A stretch of 64,000 nucleotides of DNA from Neurospora tetraspora (GCF_033439725.1 NW_026944384.1:3224001-3288000); one strand, 5' to 3'; positions 24,487 to 36,467 are shown, counted from the first letter of the stretch. Program-made: numbers and translations. The notes: generated from the sequence alone by a model not told the origin.

Positions 24487-26230
24487 TCATAGCGCTCCAC
24501 CAACAAGCTGCACAATCATCATCGCAATCCTCACCTTCAGCCCAACCCTCCTCTCCGTTTTGGCGAAATCCTCCCGCGTCACCACCGTCGCATTATCCTG
24601 CAACCACCTCTGCTCCTCGCCCAGCCTCTTCTTCAGGTCCTCGTTCTCCGTCACAATGAGCGCATTGGCTTCCAAATCAAGCGAGTAACTCCTCTTGGTG
24701 TAGTTGGAGCTACCAATCAGGCTAATGCTGGGATTCTCGTTCTTGGGCATGGTGACCCAAAGTCCCTTGGCATGGTACGTCCACCCACCGGGCTCGCCAA
24801 CCGTGCCCTTCCTCCACTCCTTCAGCACCGTGGTGCCCCGGTGCTTGGATTCGTGCACGGCGCGGACGAAGCGACGCGCCAGGAGGGTGTAGGCGTCGGG
24901 GAGGAGACCGGAGACGCCGGGGGACTTGTAGAAGCCGTTGGCGAAGGGCGAGGCGGTGATGACGACGTTGTTGGTCGAAGCGGTGCCCAGAAGGAGCTTG
25001 GTCAGGGAGGGCGCAGGGTTGAAGTAGCCGGCTGTGAAGGTCCAGGACGAATTGGCGTACTCTGGTGCCGCTAGAGTCCGTAGGACATGGCTGACGGCGG
25101 GAAGCTCGGTCGAGGTGTCGGGCGACAGAAGCTGGGAGAATTGCGCAAGCATGTAGACCGAGGTGTCGCGCTTCTCGGCTGGTGTGTCGTCGAGTGCGGT
25201 CCGTGGCGCTGTCTTGGGCGAGATGAGGCCGGATAGGAGTGCGGTCGACTCGGCGACGAACTTGTTCGGGTTCTCGAGTGGGGAGATGGCCGAGTTATCC
25301 TCTGGCCATACTAGCTTGAAGCCGGACGGGTCGGAAGAGGGCTTGACGAGGAAGCTCAACGATGAAACGGCCGTTTGAAGGTTCGAGAAGTACTCGGTGA
25401 TGTCCCTGCTCGAGTAGACATGATAGCGATCCTGCCTGTCTGAAAAGTAGTCGCTCGAGAGGTTGGCGCCAGAGAGAATGATCTCATCGTCGATGCCGTA
25501 CAACTTCATATGCTGCAGTCCCCATCCTTCGTTTATCCTCTTGGGGATGTGCTTCTTCCTGAGTCCGGTAAGGTTTGGTGTATGGTACATGCGGATCTCG
25601 ACACGATCAGAACCGAACTCGGAGATCAAGGGCGCGAGAAGGGAGGCGCATGACGGGTTGGGCGCTTCACGGGTCCCGCGCAGGGCGTCAGTGAGGATGC
25701 TGAGCTTCAGATCGGGTTTCGCGCGGAGGGCTTCTTGTAGAGTCGCAATCTGAAGCAATGCGCAGTTATTAGCATATGGAAGATCTGATGCGTTATGACA
25801 AAGGTTCCTGTACCAGTTCCTTTTCCGACTTGCCAATGTAGAGGGTCGAGAGGAAGATGCGCTTCTCTGCCTTGCGGATCTTGTCCTGGTGAGTGGGAAG
25901 GCATCAGTCAGCACTGCTAGCTGACAACACAAGCCTTCTCCCGGCGGCAGCAGAAGTTTGTCGAACCTTGAGGGTCTCGTAGAACTCGGTCGGTGTTTGT
26001 AAAACGCGAACTTGGGAGCCGTTGATCCTGAAGGACGGGGCTATCTTGTCGAGCTCGCTGGTGAAGGGCGCAAGCAAGCCGGCGCTGGAGGGGTTCGGAC
26101 CGCTGCTATGCGACGCCCCGGAGGACGGCGAGGAGAACTGTCGACATTGTGGTCTGGCTACTCGTAGACTGAACCGCGAAGCCGGTGCTCTAAGCTTGGT
26201 GCAGCATCGTGAAGTACTCCTTGCCAGCAT
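24487..26230 (-). CDS. pgs1: CDP-diacylglycerol--glycerol-3-phosphate 3-phosphatidyltransferase, mitochondrial, 532 aa
   Basis: Exons are 26230-25967, 25885-25814 and 25749-24487, with introns of 81 nt (donor GTTCGA) and 64 nt (GTACAG), both phase 0. The enzyme makes phosphatidylglycerol phosphate, the committed step to cardiolipin, on the mitochondrial inner membrane. It belongs to the phospholipase D superfamily: two HxK(x)4D-type motifs are present, HMKLYGIDD with SGANLSSDYF (near residue 192) and YHAKGLW with GSSNYTKRSYSLD (near 436). FLSTLYIGKSEKEL at exon 2 is typical of PGS1. The N-terminus is Arg/Ser-rich without acids (ARSTSRCCTKLRAPASRFSL), as expected for a mitochondrial presequence. 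The length is usual for fungi. Confidence 0.93.
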
Positions 26231-26704
26231 ATCCGCAATAAGCTGGGGTGTTTTTGTCCAAGACGGGAACCGGGATGTTGTTGTCGAAGTTGTCTTGTCT
26301 GTTTAGATTGGCCAAATTTTGGGGTGCGGGCATTCCATCCCCTCGGTTATCGCGCCGATGACCTAGCGACGGGCGCCGGTACAGTACAGGCGGGCCAATC
26401 CACTGAAGACGCGGGATGACCGCCCGCTGACGGGAAGGAGTTGTGGGGAGTTACAAGGCTATCCGGGGCCCGCCTTGGCATTTCCCTTTGAAGGATGTCA
26501 TGTCATGGGCCAGAGCTCCCAGCTCTTTGCCAGCCGCCAGTCTCCCCGTTGCGGCCTGTTGCAACTCCAACTTTCAACTCCACGACCGACCGACCGACGC
26601 CATCGCCGACGACAGCAACCCCGGAGGAGCTCGCTCTGATTCCACACTCCACGGCGCACAATCGCAATTGACTCCACTCTCCGCGAGTCAAGACAACAAC
26701 AACC
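26231..26704. promoter_or_regulatory. Bidirectional promoter of PGS1 and NDUFA12 with two CCAAT boxes
   Basis: These 474 bp separate divergent ATGs of two mitochondrial genes. A CCAAT box lies on the plus strand at 26395-26399 and another on the minus strand at 26307-26311 (ATTGG). CCAAT is the site of the HAP2/3/5-type complex that controls many respiratory genes in fungi (family knowledge); its use here is inference. Confidence 0.55.
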
Positions 26705-27447
26705 ATGTCTACCATCAGCAGAACGATTCGCAACCTGCGCAAGGTTGGCTTGAAGGTATCGTCTTCGTCCATCAATAATGCGAAAATGCGCCGTCGCTAA
26801 CGATAAACCTCGTGATTCCAGGATGCCTGGCACCAAATGAACGTACGTCTACACCCATCATCTCCCGTCGATTGAGTCCGGTCCAGACCCGACCACGATA
26901 TCCCGGCGAACAAACGAGTACATACAGAGAGAGGGCCACAGCTACTAACACCAACGTTGCTGCTCTCCACAAACAGTATATCGGTATGGAGCCATATCTG
27001 TCCCTCAGGGTGCATACTTACTTACACTAACTCCGTAACAAAACAGGCGACACCAAAGCCGGCACCCTCGTAGGCGTCGACAAGTTCGGCAACAAGTACT
27101 TCGAGAACCAGGAGGAACTTCCTCTCCGCACGCGCTGGGTCGACTACGCCAAGCACGACTACGACCCCTCGCACATCGAGCCGCTCTGGCACGCCTGGAT
27201 CTCGTACGCCATCGACACGGTGCCCACGCAGGATCCCATCGTGACCCAGGCGCCCAAGAGGCCTTGGGCCCCGCAGGTGCATCACCCCAACTATACCATG
27301 ACGCCGGGGGCTTTTAAGACTTATAATACGTATGTTTCTTTCCTTCATGGTCATGGCCAGAATATGGTGTAGCTGTGTGCTGATGACAGGTCTAGTGTCA
27401 AGCCCAAGCTTCAGTCGTGGGAGCCTGTTGCTGCTCCTAGACGCTAA
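26705..27447 (+). CDS. nuo13.4: NADH:ubiquinone oxidoreductase (complex I) NDUFA12/B17.2-type subunit, 139 aa
   Basis: Five exons: 26705-26755, 26822-26842 (21 nt), 26977-26983 (7 nt), 27047-27329 and 27390-27447. Joined, they read NLRKVGLK-DAWHQMN-YIG-DTKAGTLVGVDKFGNKYFEN without a gap, which is the standard NDUFA12 N-terminus. All four introns have GT...AG ends and close in frame. Downstream motifs RTRWVDYAK, PSHIEPLWHAWISY and the C-terminal PWAPQVHHPNYTMTPGA are family hallmarks. The protein is an accessory subunit of the hydrophilic arm of complex I on the matrix side. The symbol follows the N. crassa 13.4-kDa subunit and rests on family knowledge. The upstream partner across the shared promoter is PGS1. 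Confidence 0.93.
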
Positions 27448-27831
27448 ATCTAGTTTTGGTGGTGACTGGTGAGAGAAGGTCTCTTGAGAAGAAGGTGTAC
27501 ATATGATGGACGCTTAGAGAGATGTGAGTGTGTCTTGGCTTGGGGAGGTTTATCCGGAGCAACAGAACGTCATAGGGAAGAACAGGACCTATAGAATGCA
27601 TATACCTCCAGGCTCCAGCTCACAGAAACTCGGAATCCCATCATCGGCGTACCAAGAAAGTGTCTATATATCGGTAACCCATAAAACACCCGTTGCCCCG
27701 GTCTTCTACTTATGCTTTCCCTCCTTCCTTGCTTCCTGTCCAACCCATCCATCCATGCCATGCCGTATTTACATGCAAGAAAAGATCCTCTTCCCCCCTT
27801 TTTCCACGCGTGTTTTTCAGACTTTCCCACC
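27448..27831. other. Convergent 3' UTRs
   Basis: About 380 bp separate the stop codons of the NDUFA12 gene (+) and the helicase gene (-). No coding or RNA feature is seen. Confidence 0.5.
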
Positions 27832-30800
27832 TCAAGCATCAAGACCGTCAAGCTCGACAAGCTTTACCACCGTCTTGATGATATCATTCTTCTCGACATC
27901 CAGCGCCGGATTCTCGACCTTCATTGTGATCAACTTATCAATCAGCCCTCTCAACCTCGACACCAGAACACCGATACGGGCCCATCCGCGGAGGCGCAAC
28001 CAGCCATCAACTACGAGACCACGGCCCTGTGTATCCAAGTCAATGGCACCCGAGAAGAGGAGGAGGGTGTAGGCGTTGAAAGCTATTTACGGTGTCAGTA
28101 ATCCCAGTGTTACAAGAAAATGCGGATATGGGAACAAAACTTACGCGTAAGATCCCTGATAAAGATCTTGCTGGTGGCAATCTTTGTGAAATACGACATG
28201 AACGACGCGTTGCCCGTGAATCCCTGGCTATCAAACAAGGTACTGCTAGGATGGATGAACACCCTTCCGTTCTCCTGCGAGAAGAACTTGATGGTCTTGG
28301 CCTCCGGGTCCAACTCCACGGCACCGGTCATGGACGCCGCGAACTTCTTGTCGGGGAACTGGATCCGGGCGATCTGCGGGCTGAAAGCCGAGGCGGTTAA
28401 GGCGCGCAGGAGGGCCATGGACTTGGTTTGCTGGTTGTTATACTCGGAGTAGTTATATGGGATGATTCCCATCTCCTTCAGAGCCGAGTAGTACTGCGAG
28501 CGAGTCGAGGCGATGTCGGACAGAGTCTGGTAGTTGAGGAAGTTGTCGCCACACCAGGCGCGCACCCGACTCTGCCCCATGCGCTCGTGCATCTGGTCGT
28601 TCCACTCCTGGAAGGCGCGGAGGTCGGTGAGCAGGTCGCCGTCGCCTTGGGAGAACCTCTTCCTGGCTTCCTTGGCTTCCTCGCGCTTTTCCTGGGGTGA
28701 GACGAAGGGGCTCTTGGTGCTCAGAATGGCCGCGATGGTGACGCAGTCGTCGAGGCAGCCGAAGATGGAGCCGTAGACCATCAGCTTGCCGCACCGCAGA
28801 TCGGCGGGGATCATGGCCAGTTGCTGACCGAGGGCGGTCAATTCCTCGCCATCGAGGGCTCCCATCCGCCGGAGCATGGTGATAGATGCCTCGACGGCTG
28901 TGGCCTCGGGCGGCGTGGGCGCACGAGAGAGAAAGTGACTGACGTCTTTGATGCCCATTGCCCTCACAGCCAAGCACAGCTGCTCCAAGGGAACACGCCG
29001 GATCTCTGGGTCGGGACGCTCGGCCATCTGCATCTCCAGGTTTCGGGTGAAGAGCTTGTAGCACTTGCCTGCTTGGACACGGCCGGCACGACCACGACGT
29101 TGCTTGCAAGCGGCACGAGAGGCCCACGTCTCCTCGAGCTTACGCATGTTGTTCTGCGGGTCGAACGAGGTCTCCTTGACCCTACCGCTATCGATGACTG
29201 CGACGATATCATCGATGGTGATGGACGTCTCGGCGACGTTGGTGGCAATGACCACCTTTCTCTTGCCTGGTGGAGCGGCCGCAAACACCCTCTTCTGCTC
29301 TTTGGTCTCCAAGGAGGCATGGAGAGGGAGAACATGGAGAGAAGGCACCGCTCGCAGAGCGTTGCAGGCGCGGTTGATTTCAGCAACACCGGGGAGGAAA
29401 ATCAGGATACCACCAGCCTTCTGAGTCTCGGCGAGGTCGCTATCAATGGCACATACGGTCTCCACAAGGAGGTCGTAGTTGATGCGGCTGCCCATTCTCT
29501 GGATGATCTTGTTGATGGGGTCATCATTGGGGTCTTCCTTAGACCTGCTGCCAGCGTTATCGTCATAGTAGTATTCGCGGTTGTTACCAATGCTGAAGCC
29601 CGTCATGTGGATTACATCGTCAAGGTAATAGTCCTGAACAGGGTACGTCCGGCCAGAAATCTCAACAAGACCAACCGAAACATTCTTTCCATCAACGGTA
29701 AAGTAGTCCTTGAAAGACGCGGCATCAAGCGTGGCACTCATAAGAATGAGCTTCAGGTCCCTGCGCTTGTACAAGACATCGCGAATAATGGCAAGCAGGA
29801 AATCAGTATCGAGACTGCGCTCGTGCACCTCGTCGACCACCACGTGGCTGACATCGGCAAGAGATGCAACCACGTCCTCGACACGGCCACCCGATGTCTG
29901 GAGGCGCCGGAGCAGCACACCAGTGGTGACGAAGGTGATCCTGGTGTTCGGGCTCGTCTTGCTTTCGCCACGGATCGAGTAACCGACTTCTTGGCCAACC
30001 TGTGAACAGCGCTCGTCGCTGACTCTGTCCGCCAAACCCAGGGCGGAAATACGGCGAGGTTGTGTGACAATGATATTCGCGCTCTTTCCAAGTCCCTTGC
30101 TGTACAGATCATCCAAAATGAACTGGACGGACTGCGTAGACTTTCCGGAACCTGTTTCTCCAGAGATGATAGTGACTTGATTTTCTGAAACCGTCTGGAC
30201 GAGGTAATCCTGTACCTGCCAGGCTGGCAGATTCTGCCGTGCGTACAGCATCTTCTTGTAAGAGGGAGTTTCCGTTCTGGCACGCCACTCCTCCGTGCTA
30301 CGAGCATCAGGCGTCCAGTTGATAGGCTTGGGGTAACGAGGGGTCCTGCGTGCCCGCTTAACGACCCTCTTGGGTTCCTCAGAAGCTGCGGATGCCACAG
30401 CGGCAACTTCACGGATGCGACCGGGCTTTTCGATGATGTCGTTGATGTTTTCTTGCACCCAGCTGGCAACGTAGAAGATCTTCATCTCCTCGCCTTCCAA
30501 CGTGAGAGCGTATGCAAGTGCCTGCTTGATGACACTGAGCTTGATGTAGGATGGAAGAGCAGCTACCATGGCCAGAATAACCTGAGTAGGATATTGCTCT
30601 GATTTGCGGAACTGAACGCAGGCATCCACGTTCGTCTGGGTGCCATTCTTGACACCCTCCAGCTTGATCTCGCAGACTTCTGGAGAAGTCTTGGAAAACT
30701 TTTCGCCGAAGCATGCCTCCAACGTGGCCATCTCCTCTTCCCAGCACTCATCGGCATCCCTCCAGGTGTCTAGACCATCCGCGTCCGCAGAAGAGTTATC

Positions 30801-32066
30801 AACGGACTCGGAGCCGCTGGCCAGAAGAAGCTTCTGCAGATCTTCTGCCGCCTTAGCCTCATCTCCGTTATGGAGCGCCAAGAGCTTGCGACAGAGGTCA
30901 ATGGAGTATCCGGACTGAGCGAGTCGCGTAATGGCACCCTCTCTCTTGAGATCAGTGGCAGCGACAGTAACGCCAGCGCTATACTTCTCAGGAAGAGCCC
31001 ATCGTGGAAGGTCATCTTCAGGAATATGGACCAAGAGCCATTCCAAGGCCTCTTCTCTGTCCTTGCACTCCTCAACGGCCTCTTCGATATGGCTTTGGCG
31101 GAAGCCCAGATCCTTGAACTCCTTAACGATGGCGGCCTTTTGCGGTGCCGCCATGACCACCCCATTCGGATTCCACACCGTCTCCCTGCGAAGAAGATCC
31201 TCCAGCTGCGATCGTGTCTTGTTGCCCATCTCGATCTTGGGAACATTGGCCCATCCCCTCATGACATTGTGGGCGCCGCCACCACCTCCGCCTCCGGAGC
31301 CGCTGCCCCTGAATGCCAAGGAAACACCGGGTTCGTTTGCGGCCTTTTCCTTGGCGGCCTGGAGCTGAGCTCTCTTCTTCTCGGCGGCGGCCTTTGCCTC
31401 CTCGCGCTCTCTCAGAGCCTGGAAGGGGTCGGCCTCGTACATCCATGCCTTGCCCTCCTTGACATCCTGTTTCTTGAGGGCCTCAAATTCCTTCCAGAGC
31501 GACCTGTAGTCTGGCGGAAGCGTCATGTGCATGTTCTTCATGCTGCAAACGCGGTACAGGGCGTAGGTAGCGGCGAAATGCTTGGCCTCGAGGGCAGTGG
31601 GCTTGTAGGCAAGGTGCACATGGCTCGGAGGCAGCTTGAATGGCGGCAGCGTGGTGACTTCCTGCGTCTTTGGGTTCTTTGCACTGAGCGTAACAAAGAC
31701 AGAGAAACCATCCTTGGTCTTGATGGTGTTGTAGTCAGGTCTCTCCCACTTTTGCTTCTGGCAGTGCTCCGAAAGAAGGTTGACGGGTAGCTTGCCGGTC
31801 CAGGAGTGGCCACCAATGATTTGCTTGATCGTGGGCTTCGGGGGCCCGGCGTCAAGCTCCTCGGCGGGTTTGGATGGACCAGCTTTAGCTCCTCCCCTCT
31901 TGCCCTTGGGTTCCTTGTCGGAATTGCTGAAGACAATGAAGTCGCCCTCTGATGGGCCTGCGGCCTTCTTGGAGTCCTTTTTGGATTTGGAGGCGGGTTG
32001 AGATGCTGCCGACGATGAAGCGGCTGCAGGCGCAGGGGCACTGCTCTTGGTCCCCTTTTTGGCCAT
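27832..32066 (-). CDS. DEVH-box RNA helicase with UBA-like and RWD domains (DHX57/DHX29-like), 1390 aa
   Basis: A large exon, 32066-28145, is followed by a 62-nt intron (GTAAGT...AATAG) and a last exon, 28082-27832. The order from the N-terminus is: a Lys/Ser/Ala-rich start, a Gly-rich linker, a UBA-like segment (IVKEFKDLGFRQSHIEEAVE), an RWD-like region (EEEMATLEACFGEKFSKTS), then the helicase core. Core motifs are I GETGSGKST (near residue 636), II DEVH (near 744), III SATLD (near 775) and VI QRRGRAGR (near 989). Winged-helix/ratchet (HA2) and OB-fold regions follow. The last exon supplies the end of the OB fold (NAYTLLLFSGAIDLDTQGRG). The architecture matches fungal Ucp12-like and animal DHX57/DHX29 helicases. 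An RNA remodelling role in translation is likely, while the RNA target is unknown. Confidence 0.93.
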
Positions 32067-33419
32067 ATTTGCGACGCTAGTGTAGATTGCCTCCCACGAT
32101 AAGAATTCGATGTTGTGTTTCCGAAAATCACTCGTGGTTCAAGCGTTGCAGAAAAGGAAAAAGTTGAAGCCGAAGAGTTGGCCGCGGCGAATGACACCCA
32201 CAAGAACTGCACCAAAGCTTGCGCCGCTGTCCATTTCTGTCAGAACTCGTAAAATAAGTGTGAGAAAGAGGGCCGAAAGGATCTGGCCCGATAAAAGTAA
32301 GAAGCCGAAGGTGGAAAGTGAAAGCGGTGTCGTCTGCTTGTAGTTGTTGGTTTGCCAGACAAGAAATTCGATCCCTGCGGTTTGACGGCAAGCACCGTGA
32401 CCGTTGACGGCGAAAAAGCAGGACCTGGCGGCAGAGTCACTGCAAAGACAACGCTGCACTGGGCAGCGGTCAAAAGTGGGTCCGTCCGGACATGACTTGC
32501 CATTTCGTACCTCTTTCGTGAAGATTGCCACAAAGGATGTCTGTGTCAAGTTAACTACTCAACTACTTTATACAGTGTATTTCTATCTCTTTCTGTATAC
32601 AAACCTATGGCAGAATTATGAAGCTGGAAAAGTACCCCTAGCAATTGCCGTTGTCCAGGAATTGTTTGATAAGAGGTTCTTCGGGTTACGTACGAGACGA
32701 GTGGGGCCGTTCAATGTCAAGATGCTGTTAGGGTTGTGGTTAGGGTTTATAGCAGTACTTACACAAGAGTCGGGACCGGGAGGGGTTCGCGCAGAAACAC
32801 TGCATTTTACCTTTACAACCATTCCAGTTATCCAAGATATTTGAACAAATCAGAAATGTTTCACCCGAAAACCATCCGTCTATTTCCCAAATTGCGAACA
32901 AGCAATTCTCTACCAGGGACTTTGCGTCTGTGAGTAGGCTTGTACCACCTTCGGCCCGGGACCGCAAGGCTCCGACCTGTGTAAACATCCACGGGGGCAT
33001 CAAAAGGCAAGCGCGTCTCTCGCCGGACTACATAACTCTGCGTCTTCTTCGTGTCCAGTTTGATCCAACTTTCCGTCCTCTCTCTGCCCTCCGTCCTTCC
33101 TCCTGGTGGGGCAAACCTCGGGTTCCATCTCTTTGAATCTCGATACCTCTATCATCTGAAGTCTGTTGTAAGTGAGTTGCAACTTTCACTGCTTCTCGTC
33201 CACCACCATATCAAATCTCGGACACTGTCAAACTACTACCTTCAACTGCGGGGTTACCAAGATTCAGTTACATCTACACTATTGCCTGCTATTCGGAGTA
33301 GTACTTAGATGCCTCCAGCTGGGTTGTACCTCCTGCCTTGTTTGTCTTAGCAGGCCTTCATCGTGTGTTCATTTCTGTTTGCCCGTCCATCGTTCTCATT
33401 CTATTCTCACCTCACCAAC
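32067..33419. other. Divergent intergenic region; possible 5'-UTR intron
   Basis: This 1.35 kb lies between the helicase (-) and the P/Q-rich gene (+). A donor-like GTAAGTGAG at 33168 and an acceptor-like CTTAGCAG near 33352 would define an intron in the leader of the plus-strand gene. The 146-codon frame at 32404-32844 starts with TTG and is not accepted. Confidence 0.4.
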
Positions 33420-35030
33420 ATGAGTAGCGACAGCAATCAGAACAATCCCAAACGCGCTCCCTACGTCGTGCGCGAGACTCCAGTACCACTCCCCTCATAC
33501 GCTGGTGTGCCCAACGTCCAGACCTCATCTGCAGCTCCAGCTCCAGCTCCAGCTCCAACTCCAGCCCCAGCCCCAGCCCCAGCACAAAGCCAGCAACTCC
33601 AACAGTCAGGACCACCGACTGGTCAATTACTTCAAGATTCAACCCTCCCAACCGTGAAACCACCTACTGAACCCACAGATAATAGCAACACAATGTCGTC
33701 TTCAGGCCGGCAACTAAGGAGTAGGCGAGCTCCTCCTCCACCCTCCGAGCCGCCTTCGAAGAAACGAAAAGCTACATCATCCCGAGCCGCTCCTGAACCT
33801 CCCCAGGAACCGGCCCAACTCGTCCCGCCACCCCTTCCACAAGATGGAGAAGGACAACCAAAAGCCACCAAGGAAATGCCAATCCTAAGACCTCCTCTCC
33901 CAACGGGTGGTGCGTCGCCGCCGCAGCACCCCGACGATATCTACCGTATGCCTCCTCTCCCCCCTTACCTTTCCGTTCAGCCGCGCATCTGCGAGCCGGC
34001 CGACAACTACCGGGGCTGGACCACCCCCCTAGAATTCAGCTACAAGATGAACGTGCACCCGCTCACCTTCTACGGCTCCTTCGACATCTGGTTCGAGCAG
34101 GTCCAAAAGATGGCCGAGGCCAGCAACTGCTCGATAGAGCTGAACACGCGCATCGGCAAGTTTCCCGATCCGGGCACCGTCGAGGCCTTTATCTGCCAGA
34201 CGCGCTTCCTAAGCTGCTGGCGGATCCTACACGGCACCATCTCGGGCGCCTACTGGGCCTACATGCGCGTGCTGGGCTACAGCCGGATTCCCGTGTTTAC
34301 GGGTGCCGACGCCGAAGGCGGCGTGCAGTCCGCCGGGTGTCAGTGGCAGCCCCAGCCGTCGGACTGCGTCTACTTTGCCCTGGAGGTCAAGAAACGCGTG
34401 ATGGTGCCCAACTCGGAGCAGCAGCCGCGGTACCAGACGATGAGGATGGTGGAGGAGGTGCGGTCCGCGAAAGTGATGGACTACCCGAGCGTGCAGCAGT
34501 ACAAGGAGGGCATGGCCTGGTTGAAGGAGGTGTTGAATGGCATGATTCTCAAGGGCGACAGGCAGGTGTGCGAGTCCATGTATGATCGGAAACCGGACTG
34601 GGCGCCGGAGTGGCCGGAGGTGCCGTCGGGCGGGGAGGTGGAAACGCCTTGGGCTTTGAAGGGAAGCCCGGTGCGAGTGGAGGATGCGTTCGGCGGGCCA
34701 AACGGGACAGCTGGAGCAAGCAGCAGTTCGAAGAACGCCGGTCACATTTGGCAACAACAACAACAACAAGAACATCAACCTCAGCAACAATCTGCTTTCC
34801 AAATCGATCCTAGACTGGAAGGATCTTCTTCGAACCAACAACACCAACAGCAACAAAACAACCACGCAATAGCCCGCCTAGCACCCATGAGCGCCTCCTC
34901 CAGTGACGGCGACTACAGCTACGGAAACGACGGCTCAGTCGACTACGCGAACAGCACCAACAACTTAGTCTTCATGGACGGCAGACCGCCAGCGCAGCTG
35001 CCGTCGCAGCCGCCGAAGCGCACGGCTTAG
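33420..35030 (+). CDS. Uncharacterised P/Q-rich protein with a folded core, 536 aa
   Basis: The start is ATG 33420 (context CCAACATGAG); the frame is open further upstream but without a better ATG. Residues 1-180 are Pro/Ala-rich, with an (AP)n tract (about 39-55) and a basic cluster SKKRKA that could be a nuclear signal. Residues about 195-400 look globular: YKMNVHPLTFYGSFDIWFEQVQ, RFLSCWRILHGTISGAYWAY, DCVYFALEVKKRVMV and RMVEEVRSAKVMDYPSVQQY have regular aromatic/hydrophobic spacing. The C-terminus is Gln/Asn/Ser-rich. I recognise no known domain. A lineage-restricted nuclear protein is one guess. There is no intron in the coding part. Confidence 0.7.
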   Translation: MSSDSNQNNPKRAPYVVRETPVPLPSYAGVPNVQTSSAAPAPAPAPTPAPAPAPAQSQQLQQSGPPTGQLLQDSTLPTVKPPTEPTDNSNTMSSSGRQLRSRRAPPPPSEPPSKKRKATSSRAAPEPPQEPAQLVPPPLPQDGEGQPKATKEMPILRPPLPTGGASPPQHPDDIYRMPPLPPYLSVQPRICEPADNYRGWTTPLEFSYKMNVHPLTFYGSFDIWFEQVQKMAEASNCSIELNTRIGKFPDPGTVEAFICQTRFLSCWRILHGTISGAYWAYMRVLGYSRIPVFTGADAEGGVQSAGCQWQPQPSDCVYFALEVKKRVMVPNSEQQPRYQTMRMVEEVRSAKVMDYPSVQQYKEGMAWLKEVLNGMILKGDRQVCESMYDRKPDWAPEWPEVPSGGEVETPWALKGSPVRVEDAFGGPNGTAGASSSSKNAGHIWQQQQQQEHQPQQQSAFQIDPRLEGSSSNQQHQQQQNNHAIARLAPMSASSSDGDYSYGNDGSVDYANSTNNLVFMDGRPPAQLPSQPPKRTA

Positions 35031-35925
35031 GTGCCCCTGGTCCGAGTAGAAGCCACCATCGAGAAGAGAACAGCAATAATGACGGCAGCGACAATAATTT
35101 CAACTAGGGGCAACACGAGATGCTATTTTACGAGGGAAAATGGCAATCATTGATCGCAAGGGAGGCGGCAAAATTATCATGTGCGAATATGAGTCGGGGC
35201 GGCGATTTTATTCCGTGGGGGAAGAAGATAATATCCTGGTCGAAGTCACGGTGGCCCAGGAGAAGAGGAATAAGAGGAATCAGGACTGCAATCTGATCTG
35301 GAGGGGGAGAATGACGGCGCTGCGACGACGAAGACGACTACGGCCGCAGAGGCCGCAGCGGCTATGGCAACAACAATCGTAAGAGAGGAGGACAACGCTG
35401 ACTAAGGGCACAAGCACTGGTAATGGGCTCATCGATGCTTATTGAACTTTTTTTTCTATTCTTTTCTTTCCTTATTCTTGGTTCTCAGTACCGTAGGGGC
35501 GGCGGTTGGGCTAGGTTAGGGAGTCAGGCACTTTGTTTGGATGGATGGGCAAAATGAACGGAACAATTGGGCAAGGTGAAACGGGACTTCAAGCATGGAA
35601 TTGGCGCGGAGTTTTTTCGAAAGCGGTGATGTTTTTTGGGGGGGCTTTGTTGTTTGTTTCGATGACCTAGGTATACGGAATTATCATGAATTGTTAATTA
35701 ATGGTGGCATAGGCACGTGGGATGGATGAGGGATGCATCAAAGTTAAGGTTCTTCAGCCACGACGAAAACGACAACAACGCAAGTCAAGTTTGATACGAA
35801 CTCAACAATAACAAAATTTCGCTAGCAGCTGCCTAAACAGCCTGATCCGAGGAACCTTGATGGAGATGACGTGAAATGCACCGCAAGAAGTATACGATCA
35901 GTACGCTCGAACTCGAAATCCATTG
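35031..35925. other. Convergent intergenic region
   Basis: About 0.9 kb holds the 3' UTR of the P/Q-rich gene and the far 3' side of the AT-hook region. An 80-codon plus-strand frame at 35140 is probably non-coding UTR. Confidence 0.4.
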
Positions 35926-36387
35926 TCAACTAACAATACAACCTAAACCCGCGCTTTCTAAACCGTTATCCCTTTCCCTTCGTTTGAAGCCAGTCTTTAC
36001 CACCGTGTCCTGCTCTGGTGATGATGCTGGCTGATCAACAAATGACGGCGGTGGTGCTTGTGACTCTGAATTGACATGGCCCTGGTCTGCCTGTTGGCCT
36101 CCTTGATCGCTTTCGTCTGGTGCCGGGTCGATTTGTGGTGCTGGTGGTGAAGACGCTTGATAGTCGCAAAACGATGATGAAAATGATGATGACAGAAAAT
36201 GCTGCTCTTTTTCTTGCTTTATACGCGGTGGTGGTTCCGGGGTCCCTGGTGGTAAGAATAGCGGTCGAGATGACGGCGGTGGTTCTGGAGGATCCGAGCT
36301 CAGGGCAACCACTATGCAGTCCAAAATTTGCTCCTCCGACTCCTCCACTATTCCTTCTGTTTGTTCTTCTCCGGACTCATTGCCCAA
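35926..36387 (-). other. Open, protein-like stretch without an ATG (possible 3' exon)
   Basis: A 153-codon minus-strand frame has protein-like composition: an acidic start (EEQTEGIVEESEEQIL), then Pro/Ser/Gln-rich sequence with FKRRERDNG near the end. It has no in-frame ATG, so it cannot be a gene on its own. It may be a downstream exon of the AT-hook gene or of an alternative transcript, but no clean phase-matched acceptor was found. Chance openness cannot be excluded. Confidence 0.25.
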
Positions 36388-36467
36388 AGTCGACCACTAA
36401 GCGCTATCAATGGGAATGTCCTTCAAGTGGCGGTTAGTTACAAAGGGGTCGTGCAACAGGATGTTTC

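Noticed and set aside
28821-30005. 394-codon plus-strand frame
   Set aside because: Antisense shadow of the helicase core, which has all motifs on the other strand.
30870-31790. 306-codon plus-strand frame
   Set aside because: Antisense to the N-terminal part of the same helicase; no domain.
32404-32844. 146-codon plus-strand frame with a hydrophobic stretch
   Set aside because: Starts only with TTG; no recognisable family; located in a divergent promoter region.
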